A stretch of DNA of 53,468 bases from contig DXLV01000010.1 in assembly GCA_019414545.1 (NCBI GenBank), positions 1-53,468 of the forward strand, read 5' to 3'. The position numbers were made by a program, and so were the translations under genes. The notes under the pieces were generated by a model. The model searched no databases. It saw only the letters and a list, made by a program, of their open reading frames with translations, and was not told the DNA's origin. The DNA is from Collinsella sp. Lineage in GTDB: Bacteria; Actinomycetota; Coriobacteriia; Coriobacteriales; Coriobacteriaceae. Below, piece after piece: positions 45,526 through 53,432 of the stretch; position 1 is the stretch's first letter; the number at the start of each line of letters is the position of its first letter.

Positions 45526-45543
45526 GAGCGGAGAGGACTGCCT

Positions 45544-46479
45544 GTGAACATCCTGGTTTTGCTGCCCGTCAACGACCGTCATCGCGCAATTCTTGAGTCG
45601 AGCGCTCCGGGCGAGGACTTTATCTACACGAGCGCCGACGCCGCCACGCGCAAGCAGGTCGCCGATGCCGACGTGATCCTGGGCAACATCGACCCTGACA
45701 TGCTCACGGCATGCGAGCATCTCCAGCTGTTGCAATTGCAGACCGCCGGCTATGACGACTACCTTGCCGCCGGCACCGTGCCAGCCGACGCCAAACTGTC
45801 TTGCTCGGTGGGCGCCTACGGCCAGGCCGTGAGCGAGCACATGTTTGCCATGGTCCTTTCCATGATGAAGCGCCTGCCCGGCTATCACGACTTGCAGCGC
45901 GAGCATCGCTGGGAGGATTTGGGGCCGGTTACCTCGCTCAAAAATGCCAACGTGCTGGTGCTGGGCGCGGGCGATATCGGCGGCCACTTTGCCACGCTCT
46001 GCCGCAGCATGGGCGCACACGTCCGCGGCATCAAGCGCCGTCCGCTCGTCTACCCCATTGTGTTTGAGGACATGGACGGCATGGATGCCCTGCCCGAACG
46101 CCTGGCCGAGGCAGACGTCGTCGCATCCTTTATGCCCAGCACACCCGAGACCCGCGGCCTGGCGAACGCCGAGTTCTTCGCCGCGATGAAGCCGGGCGCC
46201 TTCTTTGCCAACGGCGGCCGCGGTGACCTTGTTGTTGCCGACGATTTGGTTGCCGCTCTGGAGTCGGGACATCTCGCCGGCGCCGCGGTCGACGTCACCG
46301 ACCCCGAGCCGCTGCCGGCGACAAGCCCGCTGTGGGATGCACCCAACATGCTCATCACGCCGCACGTCTCGGGCTGGTTCCACCTAGCCGCCACGCTCAA
46401 CAACGTGGTCGACATCGCCGCGGAGAATCTGCGTCACCTGCAGGCCGGCGAGACCCTGCGCTGCTGGATCGAGCACTAA
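45544..46479 (+). CDS. D-2-hydroxyacid dehydrogenase family protein
   Basis: 311 residues with GTG start and GAGAGGA upstream. The NAD motif GAGDIGGHFATLCRSMG lies near 140-156. Typical sequences are FMPSTPETRGLAN, GAFFANGGRGDLVVADDL and the conserved Asp/Glu/His region ending ITPHVSGW. The family contains lactate, glycerate, phosphoglycerate and formate dehydrogenases; the substrate is not clear. It stands between two terminators. Confidence 0.92.
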   Translation: MNILVLLPVNDRHRAILESSAPGEDFIYTSADAATRKQVADADVILGNIDPDMLTACEHLQLLQLQTAGYDDYLAAGTVPADAKLSCSVGAYGQAVSEHMFAMVLSMMKRLPGYHDLQREHRWEDLGPVTSLKNANVLVLGAGDIGGHFATLCRSMGAHVRGIKRRPLVYPIVFEDMDGMDALPERLAEADVVASFMPSTPETRGLANAEFFAAMKPGAFFANGGRGDLVVADDLVAALESGHLAGAAVDVTDPEPLPATSPLWDAPNMLITPHVSGWFHLAATLNNVVDIAAENLRHLQAGETLRCWIEH

Positions 46480-46481
46480 TT

Positions 46482-46509
46482 GTTCCGGCGTTTTGCCAAA
46501 CGCCGGAAC
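46482..46509 (+). terminator. hairpin after the hydroxyacid dehydrogenase
   Basis: GTTCCGGCGTTT (46482-46493) pairs perfectly with AAACGCCGGAAC (46498-46509). No T-tract follows, so termination is uncertain. Confidence 0.5.
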
Positions 46510-46522
46510 CCCTCGACGCTGC

Positions 46523-46620
46523 GAGCCCGCCAGAGCGGCAATCTGACGTTCAATCGTCGGGCATGGCCAAAAGGCCTATGCCCTCCTCTTTCACGTCACC
46601 TTGCTCGCTCTGGCGGGCTC
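46523..46620. repeat. 98-bp nested hairpin element
   Basis: GAGCCCGCCAGAGCG (46523-46537) and its perfect complement (46606-46620) enclose a second hairpin GCATGGCC/GGCCTATGC. It sits between convergent genes. Confidence 0.7.
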
Positions 46621-46658
46621 TCGCTGACGTTTGCTCAACCTGCAGGGTCTTCAAATTG

Positions 46659-47150
46659 CTAGAGCGTTGCTAAGTAATTCTTTGCGTCTTCTACGCTCAT
46701 TGCTGCAACGGGTGCGTGTGAACAGAGTTTGGCATCGTTGGTGACCAGGAGATCCGCCTGAGCGCGTATCGCTGCCGCAATGATTAAATCGTCTTCGTAA
46801 TCGCTATGGAGTTCACGCTGTCTGCTCGCCATCCAGATGTCGCTCAGGTCACAGGGCACTGGCGTGGCAAGCTGCGACAGCACGCTAAGACAATCCCATG
46901 CAAGCGAAGTCGCTACCGTAGCGGCATACTGGGAAAGCGAACCGTGCTCTCGCCGATACCATGCCTTATGTTCACTTGAAATCAAATAGAACAGGTCTTT
47001 GGACGATGTCGCCGCGTACAGCAAATCAACCTGTGCCGTGCATGCATCGCGTAAAAACTCAATCGCCACCGAACGACCACGTCGTGAGGGAATGAAGTAA
47101 TCGAGCCACACGTTGGCGTCAACCAAGATGCGCTTTGGAGTCTCACTCAT
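46659..47150 (-). CDS. PIN-domain ribonuclease toxin
   Basis: 163 residues. Acidic residues of the PIN active site are D11 (ILVDANVWLDY), and the DYEDD cluster at 117-121 plus D139 (LVTND). Family members cut RNA and act as VapC-type toxins. It overlaps the RHH antitoxin gene upstream by 8 bp and has no separate ribosome site evident, which fits coupled translation. Its natural RNA target is unknown. Confidence 0.9.
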   Translation of the reverse strand: MSETPKRILVDANVWLDYFIPSRRGRSVAIEFLRDACTAQVDLLYAATSSKDLFYLISSEHKAWYRREHGSLSQYAATVATSLAWDCLSVLSQLATPVPCDLSDIWMASRQRELHSDYEDDLIIAAAIRAQADLLVTNDAKLCSHAPVAAMSVEDAKNYLATL

Positions 47151-47523
47151 AGAGCCAACTCATCTCCTCGCCATAGCGATCCGCATAGGCATTCCGTTTG
47201 AGCTCTTCGTCGTCCGATGGCTGAGCCTTGACCATATCGATTCCCGACTCACAGCAAGCGGCAGCGAACAGCTTCGACCCCTGATCCATGAGCTCGAGCT
47301 TACGTTTGGCGGCCTTTTCGCGCTCGCGCTGTTCCGCCCGGGCACGACTGGGCAGCAGGATATCCTCGAGCGCACCGGGGCGATCGGCCAGCGACGCTGC
47401 AAGCTGCCAGAGCGCTCGCACCGCTTGGCTCGGCGTCATACCGGCCTTGGAGAGAGCGGCGTCCCCACTCCTTTTAAGATCGGCATCGAGACGTACGTTG
47501 ATCTGAGCGGCTGTTGTGGTCAT
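47143..47523 (-). CDS. ribbon-helix-helix antitoxin (RelB/DinJ-like)
   Basis: 126 residues. The N-terminus AQINVRLDADLKRSGDAALSKAGMTPSQAVRALW (about 6-40) is a RelB/DinJ-type ribbon-helix-helix DNA-binding motif. A long charged helix follows that would cover the toxin. AAGGAGGGGT precedes the ATG. The pairing with a PIN rather than RelE toxin is less usual. An ATACAT/ATGTAT inverted repeat upstream is a candidate autoregulatory operator. Confidence 0.9.
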   Translation of the reverse strand: MTTTAAQINVRLDADLKRSGDAALSKAGMTPSQAVRALWQLAASLADRPGALEDILLPSRARAEQREREKAAKRKLELMDQGSKLFAAACCESGIDMVKAQPSDDEELKRNAYADRYGEEMSWLYE

Positions 47524-47568
47524 GACCCCTCCTTAATACTTCAAAACTATCATAAAACTCTATGGTAG

Positions 47569-47585
47569 ATACATAAAGCATGTAT
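47569..47585. promoter_or_regulatory. operator candidate of the RHH-PIN pair
   Basis: ATACAT, AAAGC, ATGTAT: 6-bp arms with a 5-bp spacer, about 46 nt before the antitoxin start, in an AT-rich stretch. Confidence 0.5.
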
Positions 47586-47618
47586 AGCATTTATAAGCAT
47601 TAGCCGTACTCTGTACAC

Positions 47619-47652
47619 AAAAAGCCGCCGAGGCACATTGCACCTCGGCGGC
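47619..47652 (-). terminator. terminator after the M18 aminopeptidase
   Basis: GCCGCCGAGG (47624-47633) pairs with CCTCGGCGGC (47643-47652). On minus a TTTTT tract follows. Confidence 0.85.
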
Positions 47653-47696
47653 CACGTATCGCAGATCTAGTTCGGTTTCACCCTTTGCATTCGCCC

Positions 47697-47740
47697 AGAT
47701 AAAACCTGCCAAAATTAACATCCCTTTTTGGCAGGTTTTA
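47697..47740. repeat. palindromic repeat, CCTGCC family, at the M18 stop
   Basis: TAAAACCTGCC, ATCCCTTTTT, GGCAGGTTTTA. The last TTA is the reverse of the M18 stop codon. Confidence 0.85.
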
Positions 47741-49123
47741 GAGTTCCACGCTTTCGGCGCCGTTGATGGTTAGGTTTCGCTCGTAGAAGGCGGTGAGGGC
47801 GCGGATGGCGTACATTACGTCGCGCACGCCGCCGGTCTCGTAGCTCGAGTGCATGGCAAGCTGCGGCAGGCCCACGTCCACGGCATGCATGCTCGCCTGC
47901 ATATTGGACAGATTGCCCAGGGTAGAACCGCCGGCCATATCGCTCTTGTTGGCAAAGGCCTGCGTGGGCACGTCGGCGTCATCGCAAATGGCCTGGAACA
48001 CCGCGCGGCTAAAGGCGTCGGTGCAGTAGTGCTGGTTGGCGGCCTCCTTGATGACGATGCCGCCGTTGAGTACCACCTGATTGCGGGCATCGCACTTCTC
48101 GGCATGGTTGGGGTGCACGGCATGTGCATTGTCGCAGCTTACAAGCATCGAGGCGGCAAGTGCGCGGTGGTACGACTCGTCGTCAAAGCCCAACGATCCG
48201 TTGATGCGGCGCAGCGCGTCGGCCAAGAACGTCGACATGGCGCCCTGCTTGGTCTCGGAGCCAACCTCCTCATTATCAAAGCAGCAGAAGACCGAAACGT
48301 CGTGCGCGTTCTCGGCACCCAAAAATGCCTGCAGTGAGGTGTAGGCGCAGGCCAGGTCGTCGAGCTTGGGCGTCGAGATGAACTCGTCGGCCCAGCCCCA
48401 AATGCGCGCATCCTGACGATTGACCAGGAACAGATCGCGGCCCAGGATCTGCTCGGGCTCAACGTCCAGTTCGTCAGCGATCAGGGCGTCAAAATCTCCC
48501 TGCTTAAGGTCACCGGCGCTGATGAGCGGGCACAGATCAATGGCTCGGTTGGGAGCAAAGTCCTCGTTAACGCCGCGGTTCATGTGGATGGCAAGGCTCG
48601 GGATAATAGCGACCTCGCGCTCGGTGGCAAGCAGGCGGCTCTCAATACGGTCGCCCTCGCGCACCAGCACGCGTCCGGCCAGCGCGAGCGGACGATCAAA
48701 CCAGGTGTAGTCGATCATGCCGCCGTAAGCCTCGGTGTTCAGGCGCAGCGTTTCGCCCGCGCCGTCAAGCTCGGGCACGGCCTTGACCTTAAACGTCGGC
48801 GAATCGCTGTGCGACGCCGTGAGCTGAAAATGATAGTCACCGGCAACGCCGTCCTCGCCCCACGTCGCGGCCAGGTCCTCGCCCACCTTAAAGGCAACAA
48901 CGCTCGAGGTGTTGCGCTGCGTGTAATAGCGCCCGCCCGGCTCGATATCCCACGCCGCATTCTCGGGCAGGTAGGTAAAGCCCGCCTCGTCGAGTTCGGC
49001 CATAATGGTCGCTGCCGTATGGAACATGCTGGGGCACGCCTCGATAAAGTCGATAAGGTCGTTGGCGGCCTCGATATCGTCGGCCGTCACATGCGCGCGC
49101 TCGGGCGCTTCCTGATCCGTCAT
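47738..49123 (-). CDS. M18 family aminopeptidase
   Basis: 461 residues from the ATG at 49123, which follows AAAGGGGAG; a longer frame to 49234 has no ribosome site. LTASHSDSPTFKVK with H105, CCFDNEEVGSETKQGA and DNAHAVHPNHAEK carry the di-zinc ligands and catalytic Glu of M18 (aspartyl/leucyl aminopeptidase) enzymes. It trims N-terminal, often acidic, residues from peptides in the cytosol. Typical length. A terminator lies 85 bp downstream. Confidence 0.95.
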   Translation of the reverse strand: MTDQEAPERAHVTADDIEAANDLIDFIEACPSMFHTAATIMAELDEAGFTYLPENAAWDIEPGGRYYTQRNTSSVVAFKVGEDLAATWGEDGVAGDYHFQLTASHSDSPTFKVKAVPELDGAGETLRLNTEAYGGMIDYTWFDRPLALAGRVLVREGDRIESRLLATEREVAIIPSLAIHMNRGVNEDFAPNRAIDLCPLISAGDLKQGDFDALIADELDVEPEQILGRDLFLVNRQDARIWGWADEFISTPKLDDLACAYTSLQAFLGAENAHDVSVFCCFDNEEVGSETKQGAMSTFLADALRRINGSLGFDDESYHRALAASMLVSCDNAHAVHPNHAEKCDARNQVVLNGGIVIKEAANQHYCTDAFSRAVFQAICDDADVPTQAFANKSDMAGGSTLGNLSNMQASMHAVDVGLPQLAMHSSYETGGVRDVMYAIRALTAFYERNLTINGAESVEL

Positions 49124-49284
49124 GCTCTCCCCTTTCGCTGGGTTGATGGTCCCCTCCAGCATACCCCGCCGCGCCAACGCCGCACTCTTCATTCCGTGCT
49201 TAATTCCGCGCCGCTCACCAAGTTGAGTCATCATACCCGCGCTCCTTTTGCGACAATTGCACTAACAGGACGAGAGGAGTCGTC

Positions 49285-50370
49285 ATGAAGCCACGTAACA
49301 TTGCCATCGCCTGCGGTGTCGCGGGAGCCGCCGTCGGCCTTGCCGCTGCCACCGGCATCGTTTACCGCAAGCAAATCAAGTCCGTCGCGTCGCTCAAACG
49401 CTTGACCGGCTACGCGGATGGCTATGACCTGTACGCAATCGACATCGCTTACGACTACGACCTCGACCGCATCATCGCCGCCGATGTGCGCGACGACCAG
49501 GCCTACATCGATGCCGTGGTGGCGCAGGTGCTGCCCGGTGTGCCGGCACATGTCCAGGCACTCCAATTTGCCTGCAGCGCTTTTGTCGCCGTGGATGCCG
49601 AGGGCCGCGTGCGCACCGGTCGCAATTACGACTTTAAGGACGACACCTCGGCGCTACTGGTGCGCAATCACCCGCGCGACGGCTATGCCTCCATCGGGTT
49701 TGCCGCCCTTAACAACCTGGGCGATAATACTCCGCTTGACTCCGTCGACGGACGCGCCGCCGCACTCATGGGCCCGTTTGCCCAGCTCGACGGCGTCAAC
49801 GAATGTGGCGTGTCCATTGCCGTGCTCACCCTGGATTCCAAACCCTGTGACCAGGACACGCAGCGCCCCGTCATCAATACCTCGCTCGCCATCCGCCTGG
49901 TGCTCGACCGCGCGGCTACCACACAGGAGGCCGTCGACCTGCTTTCTGCCTACGACATGCACGCCATGGCAGGACGCGACTACCACTTCTTTATCAACGA
50001 CGCCGCCGGTGACGCGCGCGTAGTAGAGTGGGATCCGCACGATCCGGATCGTGCATGCAAGGCGACGCCCGCACGCCAAGTCACGAACTTCTACGCCTGC
50101 TATGGCGACGAGGTGCTCCCCAACCAAAAGAACGGCGAGCTGGGCCATGGTAAAGAGCGCGCCGTCGCAATCGCCGATGTCCTTGACGCCCATGCCGGCG
50201 CCCAAGATGAGGCAGTCGCTTGGAAGGCCCTACGCGCTGCAGCGCAAGAGCCCAATCCGGAAGACATCACCAGCAACACGCAGTGGTCGGTCGTCTTTGA
50301 CAACACCGAGCCCGCTGCCGCCATCACGCTGCGCCGCCACTGGGGCGACGTCGACGCCTTCGCGCTGTAA
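49285..50370 (+). CDS. membrane-anchored linear amide C-N hydrolase (choloylglycine hydrolase family)
   Basis: 361 residues. Residues 7-26 are a hydrophobic anchor or signal. The Ntn-hydrolase core begins at C97 (CSAFVAVDAEGRVRTGRNYDF), matching the nucleophile Cys, Arg and Asp of bile salt hydrolases and penicillin V acylases; NxxG-like and VVEWD segments follow. C97 would have to be freed by cleavage of the first 96 residues, which is different from bile salt hydrolases that start with Met-Cys. The substrate could be bile conjugates, N-acyl amino acids or penicillin V. GAGGAG precedes the ATG. Confidence 0.88.
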   Translation: MKPRNIAIACGVAGAAVGLAAATGIVYRKQIKSVASLKRLTGYADGYDLYAIDIAYDYDLDRIIAADVRDDQAYIDAVVAQVLPGVPAHVQALQFACSAFVAVDAEGRVRTGRNYDFKDDTSALLVRNHPRDGYASIGFAALNNLGDNTPLDSVDGRAAALMGPFAQLDGVNECGVSIAVLTLDSKPCDQDTQRPVINTSLAIRLVLDRAATTQEAVDLLSAYDMHAMAGRDYHFFINDAAGDARVVEWDPHDPDRACKATPARQVTNFYACYGDEVLPNQKNGELGHGKERAVAIADVLDAHAGAQDEAVAWKALRAAAQEPNPEDITSNTQWSVVFDNTEPAAAITLRRHWGDVDAFAL

Positions 50371-50436
50371 GGAGCCAGGCCCATCGACCTTACGCTCGCC
50401 TGACGTTGCTTACATTTCTATACGCTTGAGCTAACA

Positions 50437-50472
50437 CGTTTTACCCCCGTATCAACAGTGTGCGGGGGTAAA
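50437..50472 (+). other. hairpin between the hydrolase and phosphofructokinase genes
   Basis: TTTACCCCCG (50439-50448) pairs with CGGGGGTAAA (50462-50471). No T-tract, but TTATAA is close downstream, so it may be a terminator or pfkA leader. Confidence 0.5.
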
Positions 50473-50510
50473 CTTATGCGCATGTTATAACTTGCCCGGA
50501 AGGATTCATC

Positions 50511-51590
50511 ATGCTTAGGATCGGTCTTCTTACCAGTGGCGGCGACTGCCAGGCGCTCAACGCCACCATGCGCGGCATTGTCAAAACGCTCATGACCAAT
50601 AGCGAAGAGCCTATCGAGATCTATGGTTTTGAGGACGGCTACCAGGGCCTTATCTACAGCAGGTTCCGCGTCATGACGCCCGCCGATTTTAGCGGCATCC
50701 TCACCCGCGGCGGCACAATCCTGGGCACGAGCCGCACGCCGTTCAAACGTCTGGACATTCCCGAGGCCGACGGCGTCGAGAAGGTGCCCGCGATGGTCCA
50801 CACCTATCACAAGCTGCAGCTCGACTGCCTATTTATGCTGGGCGGCAACGGTTCCACCAAGACCGCTAACCGCCTGCGCGAAGAGGGCCTCAACGTTATC
50901 GCCCTGCCCAAGACCATCGACAACGACACCTGGGGCACCGAGTTGACGTTTGGCTTTACGAGCGCCATCGACGTCGCCACCAAGTGCATCGACGACATCC
51001 ACACCACTGCCTCGAGTCACGGCCGCGTGTTTGTCATCGAGATCATGGGCCACAAGGTCGGTTGGATTCCGCTGTATGCCGGCGTCGCGGGCGGCGCGGA
51101 CGTCATCCTGATTCCCGAGATCCCCTACGACATGGACAACGTCATCAAGACCATCGAGCATCGCATGGAGACCGGCAGCCGTTTTACCATCGTGGCCGTC
51201 GCCGAGGGCGCTATCTCCAAGGAGGACGCGGCGCTGTCCAAGAAGGAGTACAAGAAGAAGCTTGCCGAGCGCACGAGCCCGTCGATCGTCTACGACATCG
51301 CCAAGGAGATCGAGGCCAAGACCGGTCGCGAGACCCGCGTCGCCATCCCCGGCCACACGCAGCGCGGCGGCCAGCCCGACGCCCAGGACCGCATCTTTGC
51401 GACCCAGTGCGGCGTCGAGGCGGCACTCGGCTGCCTGCGCGGCGAGTTTGGCTACATGATCGCCCTGCGCGACGGCAAGATGTGCCACATGCCGCTCGAG
51501 GATGTCGCCGGCAAGCTCAAGTATGTCGACCCCCAGAGCGACCTGGTGCGCGAGGCCAAGGCGTTGGGCATCAGCTTCGGCGACGAATAG
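50511..51590 (+). CDS. pfkA: 6-phosphofructokinase (ATP-type by Gly, K variant)
   Basis: 359 residues. GGDCQALNAT (10-19), GGNGS (111-115) and PKTIDND (133-139) are the nucleotide and catalytic motifs; VIEIMGHKVGWI follows. The phosphofructokinase step of glycolysis. The Gly at the 104-equivalent position with Lys at the 124-equivalent matches the actinobacterial ATP-using group rather than PPi users, which have Asp there; the usual Asp before it is Asn (N113). Allosteric site not analysed. GGAAGGA precedes the ATG. Its stop codon lies inside a long inverted repeat. Confidence 0.93.
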   Translation: MLRIGLLTSGGDCQALNATMRGIVKTLMTNSEEPIEIYGFEDGYQGLIYSRFRVMTPADFSGILTRGGTILGTSRTPFKRLDIPEADGVEKVPAMVHTYHKLQLDCLFMLGGNGSTKTANRLREEGLNVIALPKTIDNDTWGTELTFGFTSAIDVATKCIDDIHTTASSHGRVFVIEIMGHKVGWIPLYAGVAGGADVILIPEIPYDMDNVIKTIEHRMETGSRFTIVAVAEGAISKEDAALSKKEYKKKLAERTSPSIVYDIAKEIEAKTGRETRVAIPGHTQRGGQPDAQDRIFATQCGVEAALGCLRGEFGYMIALRDGKMCHMPLEDVAGKLKYVDPQSDLVREAKALGISFGDE

Positions 51591-51766
51591 CCTCGGCTGG
51601 AACTGCTCTCATCGGAGGCCCCAGGGCTTTCCTCCCAAATCGTCCTCGGACATGTCAGGACCCCGCTGCGCGCTTCGCGCGGCGGGGTCCTTCCGTCCTG
51701 CGGAAAGATTTGGGAGGAAAGCCCTGGGGCCTCCTGCGGTAACTAGGGAGGCCGAGGCTATTCGTC
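51582..51766. repeat. nested inverted repeat at the pfkA 3' end
   Basis: Outer arms 51582-51597 and 51751-51766 (16 bp) include the last pfkA codons. Inner arms 51614-51641 and 51707-51734 are 28-bp perfect complements. A third hairpin, AGGACCCCGC with GCGGGGTCCT (51658-51693), lies in the middle and may be the terminator. Confidence 0.85.
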
Positions 51767-51982
51767 TTCTTGCTGCAAGTGCGTGGGCTGAGATTTTGGG
51801 ATGTTGCAGGCTCTTAGCTGAGAGTAGCACTGACATTTGTCCTAAAATGGCTGGTCGCTAGGGGTTGCTACCGGTAGTTGCGGTAGGGTTGGGGCAGATT
51901 CTAACTAGAAATGGTGGTCGCTACCGGCTGTTCTCGGCATACTCGGCTCATTCGATTCGACCATCAAACGAAAGGAACCACC
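51591..51982. other. gap between pfkA and the XRE gene
   Basis: 392 bp. The first 175 bp are the nested inverted repeat. The rest (51767-51982) shows no gene; AAAGGAACC is the ribosome site of the XRE gene. Confidence 0.6.
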
Positions 51983-52921
51983 ATGGATCTTGCGATGGCA
52001 CAGCGCCTCGTCGATCGCCGTAAAGCTGCCGGGCTTTCTCAGGAGGCGCTTGCCGCCCAGCTGGGCGTAAGTCGTCAGGCTGTCAGTAAATGGGAGCGCA
52101 GCGAATCCTCGCCCGATACCGATAACCTTATTGCGCTCGCCGCGCTGTATGGCGTGTCGCTGGATGAGCTGCTGTATGGGGAGGCGGTGGCTAGCGCTGA
52201 TGACTCACAGGCTGATGATGAGGCACAGAACAGCAACGCCGGCACCAAAGCTTCAGATAAGGCTGAAGAGGCTGAGGCTTCTACTGAGCACGCTGATTGC
52301 AGCGATAAGCCACTTGTCGATATTTCCCTCGCGCGCGGTATCCACGTCATTGATCCCAATAAAGGCGAGGAAGTCCATGTTGGTTGGAGCGGCATCCATG
52401 TGACCAACGAGCGCAAGGGCGAAGAGGTGCATGTGGGGCCGGACGGCGTGCATATCGATACGCTTGAGGACGATGGACATAGCGTACGCACCAATGACGA
52501 CGGCACCGTCACCATCGACGGCGAGACGTTTTCCAGCTGGAAGGAAGCACACGACAAGCTCGACCATCATGGCAAGCATTTCCACACCAAGGTCGGACGT
52601 GCATGGAACAAGTTTCCCTTTCCCGCAGTGGTTGCCCTCGCCTATCTGGCGCTTGGCATCATCTGCGGCGCATGGTCCATGGGGCTCTTCCTCGTCTTTT
52701 TGATTCCCGTCTACTACGCGATTGGTGACTTTATCGATCGGCGCCACCTGTCTAAGCTGATCGAGGCCATCTACCCGGCAGCCGCCATCGCTTGGTTCCT
52801 CTACATGTGGCTCTGTTTGGGACAGCCCCATCCTGCATGGATCATCCTCATCACGATTCCCGTCATAAAGGCGCTCATGCGCTGGTGCCGCAAACAATGG
52901 AAGCACCGCAAACAGGCCTAA
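51983..52921 (+). CDS. XRE-type regulator fused to a membrane domain, with repeated GEEVHVG modules
   Basis: 312 residues from the ATG at 51983, preceded by AAAGGAACC. Residues 3-62 are a helix-turn-helix of the XRE/Cro type (LSQEALAAQLGVSRQAVSKWE). An acidic linker (70-105) follows, then a duplicated module, GIHVIDPNKGEEVHVG and GIHVTNERKGEEVHVG, and a third looser unit (about 118-170). Three to four membrane helices fill residues about 215-300, and the C-terminus is basic. It looks like a membrane-tethered regulator that reads an envelope state; target genes are unknown. Confidence 0.85.
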   Translation: MDLAMAQRLVDRRKAAGLSQEALAAQLGVSRQAVSKWERSESSPDTDNLIALAALYGVSLDELLYGEAVASADDSQADDEAQNSNAGTKASDKAEEAEASTEHADCSDKPLVDISLARGIHVIDPNKGEEVHVGWSGIHVTNERKGEEVHVGPDGVHIDTLEDDGHSVRTNDDGTVTIDGETFSSWKEAHDKLDHHGKHFHTKVGRAWNKFPFPAVVALAYLALGIICGAWSMGLFLVFLIPVYYAIGDFIDRRHLSKLIEAIYPAAAIAWFLYMWLCLGQPHPAWIILITIPVIKALMRWCRKQWKHRKQA

Positions 52922-52964
52922 CACGCTCCGACCCACCAGCACCCAACCGCCCCCGCCCTTCTCC

Positions 52965-53035
52965 TAAGTTGCGGTGAGATAGGGACTGTTTTGAAGCTCC
53001 AAAGCGCCAAACAGTCCGTATATCACCGCAACTTA
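52965..53035. repeat. AAGTTGCGGTGA inverted-repeat element
   Basis: TAAGTTGCGGTGA (52965-52977) is the exact complement of 53023-53035; inside, GGGACTGTTTTG partly pairs with CAAACAGTCC. A 71-bp hairpin. Confidence 0.8.
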
Positions 53036-53045
53036 CAAACAACTG

Positions 53046-53082
53046 GGTCAGTTCCGGCACGGAGATTAGCATTGAGCTGACC
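53046..53082. repeat. short hairpin
   Basis: GGTCAG and CTGACC flank a 25-nt loop, next to the two larger elements. Confidence 0.45.
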
Positions 53083-53096
53083 GCGCGCCAAGAAAA

Positions 53097-53236
53097 GGGC
53101 CTATTTACTACGTTTAACTCGAGAGGGCCGACCATACCCGCCTTTTCCGAAAACTGGCAAGCCCTCTACCTGCGGTTTTAATTTCATAATCTTTGTCACG
53201 GTCGAGGGTGTGGTAGCAAACGTAGTAGATAGGCCC
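53097..53236. mobile_element. 140-bp element with 19-bp terminal inverted repeats
   Basis: GGGCCTATTTACTACGTTT (53097-53115) and the complement of AAACGTAGTAGATAGGCCC (53218-53236) differ at one base. Interior has no ORF. MITE-like. Confidence 0.5.
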
Positions 53237-53333
53237 ATTTTGTGGCATACGACCCATACAAGCCCAATCTCGAAGGCCAAAGAGAGCCTCTCATCCACGC
53301 CTGCGAGCGAAAACCAAATAGAATGAAAGGCAA

Positions 53334-53432
53334 ATGGAAAAGCTCATCGGCCAGTACGTTGAGATGCTGAACGACAGACATCCCCAGCAAAACGGGGCAA
53401 ACGCCGGGCCACATAAAGATGAGGTTAGATAA
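53334..53432 (+). CDS. possible 32-residue peptide gene
   Basis: ATG at 53334 to TAA at 53432, with AAAGG 4 nt upstream. The peptide starts MEKLIGQYVEML and has an amphipathic front half and a polar tail. I recognise no family. It may be a fragment of a larger gene outside the window or a chance ORF. Confidence 0.25.
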   Translation: MEKLIGQYVEMLNDRHPQQNGANAGPHKDEVR

